From the NCBI GenBank assembly GCA_034112085.1, contig JAWUWD010000046.1:1-33939 (forward strand): a DNA stretch of 33,939 nt, given 5' to 3'. Of this stretch, positions 18,158-26,513 are shown piece by piece; positions within the stretch are counted from its first letter, which is position 1, and each line of letters opens with the position of its first letter. The notes beneath the pieces are model-generated. The model had not been told where the DNA came from, ran no database searches, and was given only the letters and a program-made list of their open reading frames with translations. The DNA comes from JAWUWD01 sp034112085 (GTDB lineage Bacteria; Bacteroidota; Bacteroidia; Cytophagales; Cyclobacteriaceae). Made by a program: the position numbers and the translations under genes.

Positions 18158-21100
18158 ATGGCTAAAATCTACCTCACATTTCAGATAGTGTTCTTGAGCA
18201 CATCATTGCTTCTCACGCAACACATTCAAGCCCAGACATCTACAATCAAATCAATTGGTCTTCCATTGATGACTAGTTATAGTCAATCAGACTATGACTT
18301 CAGTAGCCATAATTATGATGTAATAGTCGGAGATGATCAAAAAATTTACTTTGCTAATAATAGTGGGATACTTGTTTTTGATGGGATCAACTGGACACAA
18401 CTTCGACTACCTAATGAAACCCCTGTCTATACTCTTGCGAAATCTGATGACGGAACTATCTACGTTGGAGCAATTAATGAATTTGGCTACCTCATATCTG
18501 ACAAATTAGGTGCACTAAAATATGTTTCTCTAACAGACGTGATTAAGGATAAGGAATTAGGAACTTTCACAGCCAAAGTTTATTTGGTGGATGATAAGAT
18601 AGCTGCATCATTCAATAATCTAACCGTAATTATTGATCCAGAAACCAAAAAAATGGACATTCTGAATAATCCAGGATCCAACTGCCATCTTCTGCCTTTG
18701 GCAGGAGAATTATTTATTTTTTGTGAAAATCAGTTCTATCAGTTAAAGGATAACCAATGGCAATTCACTAAATCATCACAACTTTCTGAGGACATCTTAA
18801 CCGGAAAGTGGCATTTATATAAATCTCAAGAGGGCAAAAGACTCATTATTACTCAAAATGGTTTTTTTGATTTTGAAACAGAAGAAAAAACCAAGGTCAG
18901 TGATGAAGTAGAAAAATTTCTTAAAGAGTCTACCATTTATAGAGTTAGTGAAGTATCTGAAAACTATACAGCTCTCAGCACCTGGAGTGGTTTACTCATT
19001 ATTGATACCGAGGGCAATCCCATTCGATTCATTGATAAGAAACGGGGACTTCCAAATAACTATTTATTCAATGTCGCACTGGATCAATCAGGAATGCTTT
19101 GGGCAGCCACCTACAATGGTATTTCTAAAATTGATCTCTTTTCTTCTTTTTCATTATTTGATAAGCGAATGGATGTCGAAGGGATTATTAAGGATGTGCA
19201 GCTGCATAAAGGGAGTCTCTATTATAGCGTTGTGGCAGGAGTGTATAAAGAAGATTGGAATTCGTTACAAAATCCATTCTTTATCCCCTCATTCGAAAGT
19301 GTCAGTTCATCTGTCTGTCATCAGATGATCAATACTGGTGAGGATCTTTTTGTCTACACCGAGCGACAAAACAATCAGGTTCTAAAAAATGGTCGATTTG
19401 TTGAAATTGAAGGAACTGAGGATAAAATTTTCTGGGCAGGATTTAAATACAAAGATTCAGATGACCTTCTACTGGCTTCACATGATGGATACTTGGTTCA
19501 TATTGTTAAGTCAAATGATAAGTGGATATTTAAGAAGCAATTTGATCCTCAATTTCTTGGGGTTTATTTCTTGATTGAAGGAGAGGAAAATGATATCTGG
19601 TTGAGTAACATTGGTGAGGGAGTCTATCGTATGCAGTATGATAAACAGAAATTCGAAATACTCGAAGATAGAAAATATGACTCAGCGGATGGTCTTCCTG
19701 ACTTAAATACGCATGTATATGAGATAGGATCCAAACCTTGTTTTACTACTTCTAAAGGCATTTATCGCTATGATAAGGCGACTGACTCATTTATAGCTGA
19801 TGAACGATTTATTGATCTTATTGGAGAAGTCCCTGTTTCGATGATCTCTGAAGACGAAAGCGGTAATATTTATTACTTCTCTGACGAGCTGGTGATGTTG
19901 AAGAAAACAATCGTTGGGTACGAAAAAATTAGGTTTCCGAACATGGATTTCAAAAAGTATCCGCCTGATGATTTGACTGTGATAGACAGTGAAAATGTCT
20001 TCATTAGTTCATCAAATATATTTATTCATATCAACCCATCGATGGCTTTGAAGAAGGGCGAATTCGAGGTGGGTATTAGCAGCTTTATTGAGCTCAATAC
20101 AGACTCTATTGTTTTTAATGGGTTTGGAAAAATGCCTATTGATCTTTTGTTTCAGCCAACTGAAAATGCCTTTCGAGTCACTTATTCAGCAACTTTTTAT
20201 CAAAACCCAGAGCGAACCCTTTATAAAAATAAATTGCACGGATTTGACGAAACCTGGTCTTCCTGGTCCTCAGAAACAAAGAAAGACTATACCAACTTGC
20301 CACATGGCGATTATACCTTCGAAGTAGTTGCCAAAAATGTTTATGGCGTAGAAAGTTCTACTGCCAATTTTCAATTTAGTATTGAAACACCATGGTTCTA
20401 CAGCTATTGGGCATTTGTCATTTATGCGTTTGGCTTTATCACGCTGATTTGGGCAATTGTAAAAATGAACATGCGCAGATTGATCAATGAAAAACGTAAA
20501 CTTGAACAAGTTGTTATTGATCGGACGGAAGTAATCAGTCAACAAAAGGAGGCTGCAGTGAAGGATGCAGTAACGATATCCAGTCAGCGGGACAAATTAC
20601 TGCAGATGGATGAAATGAAGAGCCGGTTTTTTCTCAACATTTCACATGAGCTAAGAACTCCACTCACGCTTACCATGGGAACGGTTGACCAAGCATTAAA
20701 AGGCAAGTACGGTTCCCTGAATGATGAATTGTACGCCAACTTAAAAGTATCCTATCGAAATAGTCAGCGACTGCTCAAAATGGTAAATAACATCCTGGAT
20801 ATTTCGAAACTAGAAGGCGGTAAAATGCACTTATCTGTATCCCAGACCAAGCCAACAGTCGTTCTTGCCAAAGTAATTGATTTTTTCTCGTCTAAATTTT
20901 TCGGGAAGAACATTACCATCAAAAGTGATTTGAGCTCGGACGTAGATCTATACATCGACCATGATAAATTTGAAACGATCTTCATCAACCTAATAGCCAA
21001 TGCATTTAAGTTCACTGATGAAGGGGGGAGTATTTCACTTACCGTCAAAGAAGAAATTGAAGTAGTTCACTTTTCTGTGAATGACGATGGGATAGGCATT

Positions 21101-22168
21101 CCTGTAGACGACCTTCCATTCATCTTTGACCGATTCTACCAAAGTGGGCTCACAAAAAATGGAGAAGGAACAGGGGTAGGATTAGCACTGACAAAGGAAT
21201 TGGTAGAATTGCATAAAGGCAACATTGCTGTAAGAAGTGATTCAGAAGTAGGGACAACCTTTACGGTTACATTTTTAAAAGGGAAAGATCACCTCATGGC
21301 CAACCAAATCTTGGGACAAGATGATGCGCAAGAGCTAAAATCTTTAACCGATAAATATCCATTGACAGATGATGTAAGAACAAAAGAAGTCAGCCATCAA
21401 AATGGCCGATCTCTAGATGCCACAAAACCACATCTACTATTGGTGGAAGATAATGATGAGTTGGGCAACTTCGTTGAAGATCTATTGAAGGACGATTATC
21501 ACGTATCACGGGCAGAGAATGGGCGACAAGGGCTAGATTTTTTGAAAAATGGTAAACCTGACCTCATCCTCACCGACTACCTCATGCCGGTAATGGATGG
21601 TTTTGAAATGACCACCGAAATCAAAAAGAATGATGATTGGGCATTCATCCCCATCATATTTTTAACAGCCCGTACGGAGGAGCAGGACAAAATTGAAGTA
21701 CTCAACCTAGGGGTGGATGACTACCTCTTTAAGCCTTTCAATGAAGAGGAACTAAAGGTCCGGATCAACAATTTGCTCAATGCTAAAAATCAAAGGGCAG
21801 AGTTTGTGCTTCAAAAGTCAATAGACCCGCGTGATATCGAGTGGAAAGAATTCCCTTCTAAATTAAAGTTGGATATAGATAATTTCATTAAAACCAACAT
21901 CAAAGAGGAGATAACGGGCGAGGACCTGTCGACCATTACTGGGCAAAGCGAGCGAAGCTTGTACCGAAAAGTAAAAGTCAACACGGGGCTTTCTCTCATG
22001 CAATACATTAAAGAATATAGACTCCGAACTGCACGGGCTTTGTTGGAAAGCAAAGAAGTGCAAACGGTGTCGGAAGTATCCTATGCCGTTGGGTTCAACT
22101 ACCTGAGCCACTTCACCAAGAACTATAAGGAGCGCTTTGGTAAAAAGCCTTCTGAATATATTGAGTAA
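18158..22168 (+). CDS. Hybrid two-component system sensor/response regulator (HTCS)
   Basis: 1336 residues from the ATG at 18158; a TTG at 18143 would add five residues ahead of the signal peptide. A signal peptide ends near Q-A-Q. A periplasmic beta-propeller of regulator-propeller repeats runs to about 660 and a Y_Y_Y domain from about 666 to 750. One membrane segment lies at about 747-770. A coiled linker leads to HisKA with N-I-S-H-E-L-R-T-P-L (His830), then HATPase (N-A-F-K-F at about 947, D-D-G-I-G-I-P at about 976, G-E-G-T-G-V-G-L at about 1002). A receiver domain at about 1092-1205 has D-Y-L-M-P-V-M-D-G with phospho-Asp1140 and the Lys-Pro-Phe. An AraC-type DNA-binding domain at about 1240-1336 ends the protein. 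HTCS proteins normally sense glycans and switch on polysaccharide-use genes. No SusC/D or glycoside hydrolase lies nearby, so the divergent surface operon is a plausible target (inference). Confidence 0.92.
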   Translation: MAKIYLTFQIVFLSTSLLLTQHIQAQTSTIKSIGLPLMTSYSQSDYDFSSHNYDVIVGDDQKIYFANNSGILVFDGINWTQLRLPNETPVYTLAKSDDGTIYVGAINEFGYLISDKLGALKYVSLTDVIKDKELGTFTAKVYLVDDKIAASFNNLTVIIDPETKKMDILNNPGSNCHLLPLAGELFIFCENQFYQLKDNQWQFTKSSQLSEDILTGKWHLYKSQEGKRLIITQNGFFDFETEEKTKVSDEVEKFLKESTIYRVSEVSENYTALSTWSGLLIIDTEGNPIRFIDKKRGLPNNYLFNVALDQSGMLWAATYNGISKIDLFSSFSLFDKRMDVEGIIKDVQLHKGSLYYSVVAGVYKEDWNSLQNPFFIPSFESVSSSVCHQMINTGEDLFVYTERQNNQVLKNGRFVEIEGTEDKIFWAGFKYKDSDDLLLASHDGYLVHIVKSNDKWIFKKQFDPQFLGVYFLIEGEENDIWLSNIGEGVYRMQYDKQKFEILEDRKYDSADGLPDLNTHVYEIGSKPCFTTSKGIYRYDKATDSFIADERFIDLIGEVPVSMISEDESGNIYYFSDELVMLKKTIVGYEKIRFPNMDFKKYPPDDLTVIDSENVFISSSNIFIHINPSMALKKGEFEVGISSFIELNTDSIVFNGFGKMPIDLLFQPTENAFRVTYSATFYQNPERTLYKNKLHGFDETWSSWSSETKKDYTNLPHGDYTFEVVAKNVYGVESSTANFQFSIETPWFYSYWAFVIYAFGFITLIWAIVKMNMRRLINEKRKLEQVVIDRTEVISQQKEAAVKDAVTISSQRDKLLQMDEMKSRFFLNISHELRTPLTLTMGTVDQALKGKYGSLNDELYANLKVSYRNSQRLLKMVNNILDISKLEGGKMHLSVSQTKPTVVLAKVIDFFSSKFFGKNITIKSDLSSDVDLYIDHDKFETIFINLIANAFKFTDEGGSISLTVKEEIEVVHFSVNDDGIGIPVDDLPFIFDRFYQSGLTKNGEGTGVGLALTKELVELHKGNIAVRSDSEVGTTFTVTFLKGKDHLMANQILGQDDAQELKSLTDKYPLTDDVRTKEVSHQNGRSLDATKPHLLLVEDNDELGNFVEDLLKDDYHVSRAENGRQGLDFLKNGKPDLILTDYLMPVMDGFEMTTEIKKNDDWAFIPIIFLTARTEEQDKIEVLNLGVDDYLFKPFNEEELKVRINNLLNAKNQRAEFVLQKSIDPRDIEWKEFPSKLKLDIDNFIKTNIKEEITGEDLSTITGQSERSLYRKVKVNTGLSLMQYIKEYRLRTARALLESKEVQTVSEVSYAVGFNYLSHFTKNYKERFGKKPSEYIE

Positions 22169-22384
22169 TGTGCTTTATAGATCAGGCATAGACAGAAGGG
22201 AATACACATAGCAAAAGATCTGTCATGATTACCTAAGTGGTATAATGATTGAAATATTAAACCTCCAATATTTGTAATACAATTAGATTTATAAAAGGTC
22301 AAAGGGCTGAGGTGTTTTTTCAAAATGCAGTTCTTAGGTTTTTAAAGGCAGAAGACCAAGCGCTAGCCTTTGTTACACGAAAGA

Positions 22385-22426
22385 CCGAATCACTAAACCC
22401 CCATAATTGGGGCTTTAGTGATTCGG
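22385..22426. terminator. Long hairpin downstream of the HTCS gene
   Basis: CCGAATCACTAAACCCC (22385-22401) pairs with 22409-22426 with a single bulged base. It is a very stable stem but has no T-run on either strand, so it may act as an mRNA 3' end or be part of the dispersed element whose conserved 17-mer begins inside its right arm. No gene is seen between 22169 and 22706. Confidence 0.4.
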
Positions 22427-22503
22427 CTGGTATTTGAATCTTATGTAAAATCAATCCAGAGCAGGCTCTATTAAAGCATTTCAAAAAACAGGTGCAATTT
22501 TAG
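22419..22503 (+). repeat. Dispersed element copy 3
   Basis: The 17-mer GATTCGGCTGGTATTTG is identical to copy 1 at 5234, and the A-rich run plus RGGTRC lies at the same 53-base distance. In the same frame it reads F-S-D-S-A-G-I, a stop, then C-K-I-N-P-E-Q and K-K-Q-V-Q-F before a TAG. It keeps the S-D-S-A-G-I and I-N-P features of copy 1 but is interrupted. Confidence 0.4.
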
Positions 22504-22571
22504 TATAAAAATTTTGGAATTGATTGACATGGGTAATGGATGATTGAATTGAAAAATATTATATAGACTTT

Positions 22572-22587
22572 CGTCTTTCGAAGGACG
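22572..22587. promoter_or_regulatory. Near-palindrome upstream of the metal-efflux operon
   Basis: CGTCTTTCGAAGGACG is a 16-bp palindrome with one mismatched pair, 120 bp before the first gene of the efflux operon. It is a candidate operator for a metal-responsive regulator, or simply a hairpin. No regulator gene is in the window. Confidence 0.3.
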
Positions 22588-22706
22588 CATTCCATTTACT
22601 TTCAATGTGGCGCGCAAGAAAACAAAATCCATGGAGGTTTACTTTTCATTTATTCCATAAGACTAAAGACTTTTGTTTTGAACCAAATTGTTGTTTCTTT
22701 GTTTCG

Positions 22707-23147
22707 ATGAAAGTTATTCGTAAAACGGCACCTTTATTCTTCTTGAGCATATTTAGCTTGCTCACTTTGCATCAGGTACTTCCTCATGTTCATCATGAGC
22801 ATGAAGGTTTTGAGGATACTATTGGTCATATTGAAGATCAACATCATGAAAATGGACATCATCATCACGGTGATGAACAAGACAATCAAGATTTTGACTT
22901 CTTAGGTTTCTTACTTGGAAATCATGTACACAACATTTCTACATCTGATATTCAAACAGTTAAGAATGTTGTCATCCAGAAAGTTGTCAATAAAAATGAT
23001 GTCCTTAATACTTTTTATGAATTAGACTTACGCCCTCCTTCAGATGACGGTGTCCAGAAGTCTAAATTTGGTAGAGCTTCTTTAAGTTCTGGCAATAAAG
23101 TCTATTTATCAACTTCTTTTTTAAGAGGCCCCCCTGCATTAGGATAA
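22707..23147 (+). CDS. Exported His-rich protein, first gene of metal-efflux operon
   Basis: 146 residues from the ATG at 22707. I preferred this start because a signal-peptide-like segment follows at once; the longer frame from 22605 adds 34 residues rich in aromatic and Cys residues before it. After the hydrophobic segment comes a His/Glu/Asp-rich stretch (H-V-H-H-E-H-E, then H-H-E-N-G-H-H-H-H-G-D) that should bind divalent or soft metal ions. The C-terminal half has no domain I recognise and ends L-R-G-P-P-A-L-G. Small exported His-rich proteins often precede TolC/CusC-like genes in Bacteroidota heavy-metal loci. The role as a periplasmic metal chaperone or sponge is inferred from composition and position. 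Confidence 0.6.
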   Translation: MKVIRKTAPLFFLSIFSLLTLHQVLPHVHHEHEGFEDTIGHIEDQHHENGHHHHGDEQDNQDFDFLGFLLGNHVHNISTSDIQTVKNVVIQKVVNKNDVLNTFYELDLRPPSDDGVQKSKFGRASLSSGNKVYLSTSFLRGPPALG

Positions 23148-23180
23148 TCAACCATTGATGGTTTAATGCCATCATGACAT

Positions 23181-23195
23181 GCGGATACAATCCGC
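23181..23195 (+). other. Small GC hairpin between His-rich gene and channel gene
   Basis: GCGGAT and ATCCGC flank ACA, then CAATTTTATT. It is a possible weak attenuator or mRNA-processing stem in the 82-bp gap ahead of the TolC-type gene. Confidence 0.35.
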
Positions 23196-23229
23196 TCAAT
23201 TTTATTGATTCATCTTAAAATCATGATAC

Positions 23230-24414
23230 ATGTTGAATAAAATAGTATTCGCTTTCAGCGTATGCTTGTTGTCATTTGTAGCTAATGCTCAAACTAATGA
23301 CATCACAAGGGTACTTCAGGAAATCGAAAATAACAATAAAGAACTGCAAGCTTATGCATCGTTAATAGAAAGTAAACAGCTTGAATTGAAAGCTGGCAAC
23401 AATCTTCCAGACCCACAGGCAGGAGCTTATTACCTCCCTTGGGGAGAACATAATACAGGTGATTATTCGGAATTTCAAGTGACACAATCATTTGAGTTCC
23501 CGACTGTATATGGTGCCCGTAGCAGCTTAATAAAAAAGCGACAAGGACAAAAGGACTTAGAGTATTTCTCTAAGAGACAAACGGTGCTGCTTCCTGCAAA
23601 AAAAGCCATTTTGGAACTGGTCTTTCTGAACAAGAGAAAGACTATTGAGCAAGCAAGGGTTGAACAGGCAAAAAAAGTTGTTGATCAGTTGCAAGAACTT
23701 TTTGAAAGAGAACAGGTAGGGGTTTTGGAAATCAACAAGGCTAAAATCGCCTGGATACAAGAGCAGTTTAAGGTTCAGAAAATTGAAACCAATAGGCAAA
23801 ACATTTTGCTTCTCCTTCAAAATCTCAACGGGGGAATTGAAGTCACTTTAAAGCAACCCGACTTTACTGAAAACCTTAACCTTGACGAAATGGAAAGTAT
23901 ATGGCAGATTAGGCAATTGTCAGATCCTTCAATTAAAATTCTGAAACTACAAGAGGAAGTCGCTCATCAGCAAATTAAACTATCGAAAAACCAATCACTA
24001 CCAAATGTGACTGCAGGATTTAATTATCAGGGTGTCTCAGGTTCGAATTATTCAGGAGTTTATGGTGGTCTGTCTATTCCACTTTGGAGTAACAGACATA
24101 AAGTTAAGGCTGCCGAAGCGAGGTATCAGTATCAACAATCCTATTCTAGTGTTCAATTATTGACTGCTTATGTAGACTTTCAGAAGCAGTACAATGATTA
24201 TCAAATCCTACTCAGCGAGTTTCAAGAGTATCAACTTACATTGACTGGACTTAATAGTGATGCTTTGCTACTTGAGGCCTATGAATTAGGCGAAATCTCC
24301 TTTATGTCTTATTACATGGAATTGCAATTTTATCGAACCGCCTTCGATTCAATGCTAGCTATGGAAAAACAACTTAACCAGCTTAAAGCTGACCTCTTAA
24401 AACATCAATTATAA
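23230..24414 (+). CDS. TolC-family outer-membrane channel of a heavy-metal RND efflux system
   Basis: 394 residues. The signal peptide ends V-A-N-A-Q at about residue 21. The rest has the doubled, heptad-like, Gln/Leu/Lys-rich helices of outer-membrane factors (about 30-210 and 220-394), with P-x-A-G-x-x-Y motifs and the P-N-V-T-A-G-F-N-Y and G-L-S-I-P-L-W strands that form the outer-membrane barrel. It is slightly shorter than E. coli CusC, as usual for the Bacteroidota CzcC/CusC type. It would form the exit duct for metal ions passed on by the pump and adaptor encoded downstream. It is 18 bp from the next gene, so part of the same operon. Confidence 0.85.
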   Translation: MLNKIVFAFSVCLLSFVANAQTNDITRVLQEIENNNKELQAYASLIESKQLELKAGNNLPDPQAGAYYLPWGEHNTGDYSEFQVTQSFEFPTVYGARSSLIKKRQGQKDLEYFSKRQTVLLPAKKAILELVFLNKRKTIEQARVEQAKKVVDQLQELFEREQVGVLEINKAKIAWIQEQFKVQKIETNRQNILLLLQNLNGGIEVTLKQPDFTENLNLDEMESIWQIRQLSDPSIKILKLQEEVAHQQIKLSKNQSLPNVTAGFNYQGVSGSNYSGVYGGLSIPLWSNRHKVKAAEARYQYQQSYSSVQLLTAYVDFQKQYNDYQILLSEFQEYQLTLTGLNSDALLLEAYELGEISFMSYYMELQFYRTAFDSMLAMEKQLNQLKADLLKHQL

Positions 24415-24432
24415 CAGTAAACAAAAGAAATT

Positions 24433-24975
24433 ATGAAAATATCAAATATACTTATCGCATTTATTATGCTGTTTTCGGTAGCATGTACTACAAAAAGTGA
24501 ACACGGACACGAGCATGGGACAGAAGATAGCGGTCATTCACATGATGATGATAGCAATCATGTAGAACAGGAGGAATTCACTGCTGATAGCACCACATTA
24601 AATATACAATCTACCGAACCTAAAAGTGACAAGGAATCCAATATCATTAATGACCAAGAAAATGAAGTTACCGTGGTAGTTCCTGCAAACAAAGGAATAG
24701 AATATAAATTCTACCTAAAGCAACATGAGAAATTAACCTACGAATGGGAGTCTGAAGCTCCATTATATTTTGATTTCCACGGTGAGCCACTAGACTATGA
24801 ACAGACCAAATATTTCGAAAGTATTACTGAAGCTACATCGGATAAAATGAGAGGGATTATGACTACACCTTTCGAAGGTTCACATGGTTGGTATTGGAAA
24901 AACAACAGTGGTAAGGATATTTCAGTCACTCTGAAGACTAAAGGGAATTACAACATAATTGGTTTAAAGAAATGA
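24433..24975 (+). CDS. His-rich lipoprotein related to efflux-locus 'transmembrane anchor' proteins
   Basis: 180 residues. The lipoprotein signal has lipobox F-S-V-A-C (Cys18), followed by a His/Glu/Asp-rich linker (E-H-G-H-E-H-G...H-S-H-D-D-D). Residues about 75-180 form a beta domain: V-V-V-P-A-N-K-G-I-E-Y-K-F-Y-L, then Y-E-W-E-S, Y-F-D-F-H-G-E-P, T-T-P-F-E-G-S-H-G-W-Y-W-K-N and V-T-L-K-T-K-G-N-Y. By recall this matches the periplasmic domain of proteins annotated 'transmembrane anchor protein' beside CusA-like pumps in Proteobacteria. Here a lipid anchor and a His linker replace the membrane helix. Its stop overlaps an ATG of the adaptor frame (ATGA), so coupling is likely. The domain's function is not established; metal handling for the pump is inferred. 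Confidence 0.7.
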   Translation: MKISNILIAFIMLFSVACTTKSEHGHEHGTEDSGHSHDDDSNHVEQEEFTADSTTLNIQSTEPKSDKESNIINDQENEVTVVVPANKGIEYKFYLKQHEKLTYEWESEAPLYFDFHGEPLDYEQTKYFESITEATSDKMRGIMTTPFEGSHGWYWKNNSGKDISVTLKTKGNYNIIGLKK

Positions 24976-24992
24976 TCTGTCTAATAAAAGAT

Positions 24993-26501
24993 ATGCGATA
25001 TATAATCATACTGGTTGCAGTGGCCTTGGCCTCCTGTCAATCAAACGAAGAACAAGGCCATGCCCATGATGCGGCAGGTGGTCATATCACGGAAGGGCCA
25101 GAAATACCTACGGTGGATGCTACAGTTTGGACAAATAAGACTGAATTGTTTGTCGAATATCCAGCTTTAATTGTTGGCAATACAAGTCGTTTTGCAGCGC
25201 ATTTCACTGTTATGGATAGGCATCAACCTGTACGAGAGGGTGTTGTAACAGTAAGTCTTGTGAAAGGTGAAAATGGCGTTCGCCATACTGTTGATGGGCC
25301 ATCTTCTCCAGGTATATTCAAACCTTCCTTGCAGCCAAAAGAAGCTGGAGTATATCAATTGATTTTTGATATAAAAACACCAGCAATTACAGACCGAATC
25401 GTGCTGAATGATGTTCCTGTTTTTGCATCAACGGAAGAGGCAATAAAAGTACTTGGGGGCGAGGAAGAAGGTAATTCTATTTCTTTTCTCAAAGAGCAAG
25501 CTTGGAAAATTGAGTTTCAAACCACCCCCGTAATTCAGGGAGAGATATACGATGTAGTTGCAACTTCAGGTGTTTGGAAGGTTTCACCATCAGATCATAA
25601 AACATTAGTAGCTACTGCCAATGGACAAGTGAGTTTTAAAAGCAAAAATTTAACGGAAGGTAGTAAAGTCAAAAAAGGTCAGGTTTTAATGACAATATCT
25701 AGCGCGGGACTCACTTCAAATAATTTGAGTGCCGAGATTGTAAAAGCCAAAGCAAATTATGAACAGTCAAAATCAGCATATGAGCGCAATAAACAATTGT
25801 ATGAATCGAAAATAGTACCGAAATCAGAGTTTGAACAAATAGAGAATAAATACTCGATAGCCAAGTCAACTTATGAAACATTACGTACTGGCTATTCCGC
25901 AGAGGGAAAACAAGTGATCGTTCCTTTTGATGGCTACTTAAAATCACTTTCCATTGACAATGGCTCTTTTGTGGAACAGGGTACTTCTCTTGTAGTTATC
26001 ACAAGTCATAAATCAAGTTTACTTGAAGCACAGGTAAGTCCATCTTATGCATCTCAACTACAAAGCATTCATAATGTTTGGTATCAACCTAAGTTAGGAA
26101 GCTGGTCAAGTTTAATTGAGACTGGAGGTGAAATTCTATCGGTAGCAAAAGAAGTTGAAAGTGACAAGCCATTATTATCTGTGTTTGCTCAAATAAACGA
26201 TATAGTAGAAATGCCTGAAGGTAGTTTTACTGAAGTACAACTAGCTTTTGGTAAACCTTTGCAAGCAACGCTTATTCCTCAATCAGCTCTTTTGGAAGAT
26301 TATGGAAACTATTCCGTGATTGTAGAACTGTCAGGCGAAAGCTTTGAAAGAAGACCTGTAACTATTGGTAAAAGCAATGGGGAGCAAGTTGAAATTAAAA
26401 CAGGCTTAGCAGTTGACGAAATGGTAGTTGCCAAAGGAGCCTATCAGGTAAAAATGGCATCCATGTCGGGTGCAGTTCCTGCTCATGGACATGACCATTA
26501 A
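24993..26501 (+). CDS. Periplasmic adaptor (membrane fusion) lipoprotein of the RND efflux pump
   Basis: 502 residues from the ATG at 24993, which starts right at a lipoprotein signal with lipobox A-L-A-S-C (Cys15); an in-frame ATG at 24972 overlaps the previous stop and would add seven residues. The segment after Cys15 is His-rich (G-H-A-H-D-A-A-G-G-H), and the protein ends A-H-G-H-D-H. An N-terminal Ig-like domain (about 40-150) precedes the usual adaptor core: a lipoyl half (G-S-K-V-K-K-G-Q), a helical hairpin (A-K-A-N-Y-E-Q-S-K through Y-E-T-L), the second lipoyl half (V-P-F-D-G-Y-L-K, G-S-F-V-E-Q-G), then beta-barrel and membrane-proximal domains. It would link the pump to the TolC-type channel and may pass on metal ions through the His tails. 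The gap to the pump gene is 12 bp. Confidence 0.85.
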   Translation: MRYIIILVAVALASCQSNEEQGHAHDAAGGHITEGPEIPTVDATVWTNKTELFVEYPALIVGNTSRFAAHFTVMDRHQPVREGVVTVSLVKGENGVRHTVDGPSSPGIFKPSLQPKEAGVYQLIFDIKTPAITDRIVLNDVPVFASTEEAIKVLGGEEEGNSISFLKEQAWKIEFQTTPVIQGEIYDVVATSGVWKVSPSDHKTLVATANGQVSFKSKNLTEGSKVKKGQVLMTISSAGLTSNNLSAEIVKAKANYEQSKSAYERNKQLYESKIVPKSEFEQIENKYSIAKSTYETLRTGYSAEGKQVIVPFDGYLKSLSIDNGSFVEQGTSLVVITSHKSSLLEAQVSPSYASQLQSIHNVWYQPKLGSWSSLIETGGEILSVAKEVESDKPLLSVFAQINDIVEMPEGSFTEVQLAFGKPLQATLIPQSALLEDYGNYSVIVELSGESFERRPVTIGKSNGEQVEIKTGLAVDEMVVAKGAYQVKMASMSGAVPAHGHDH

Positions 26502-26513
26502 ACGAGAAAAGAT

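Noticed and set aside
22605..22706. N-terminal extension of the His-rich protein
   Set aside because: Adds 34 residues with no signal-peptide character ahead of a normal export signal at 22707.
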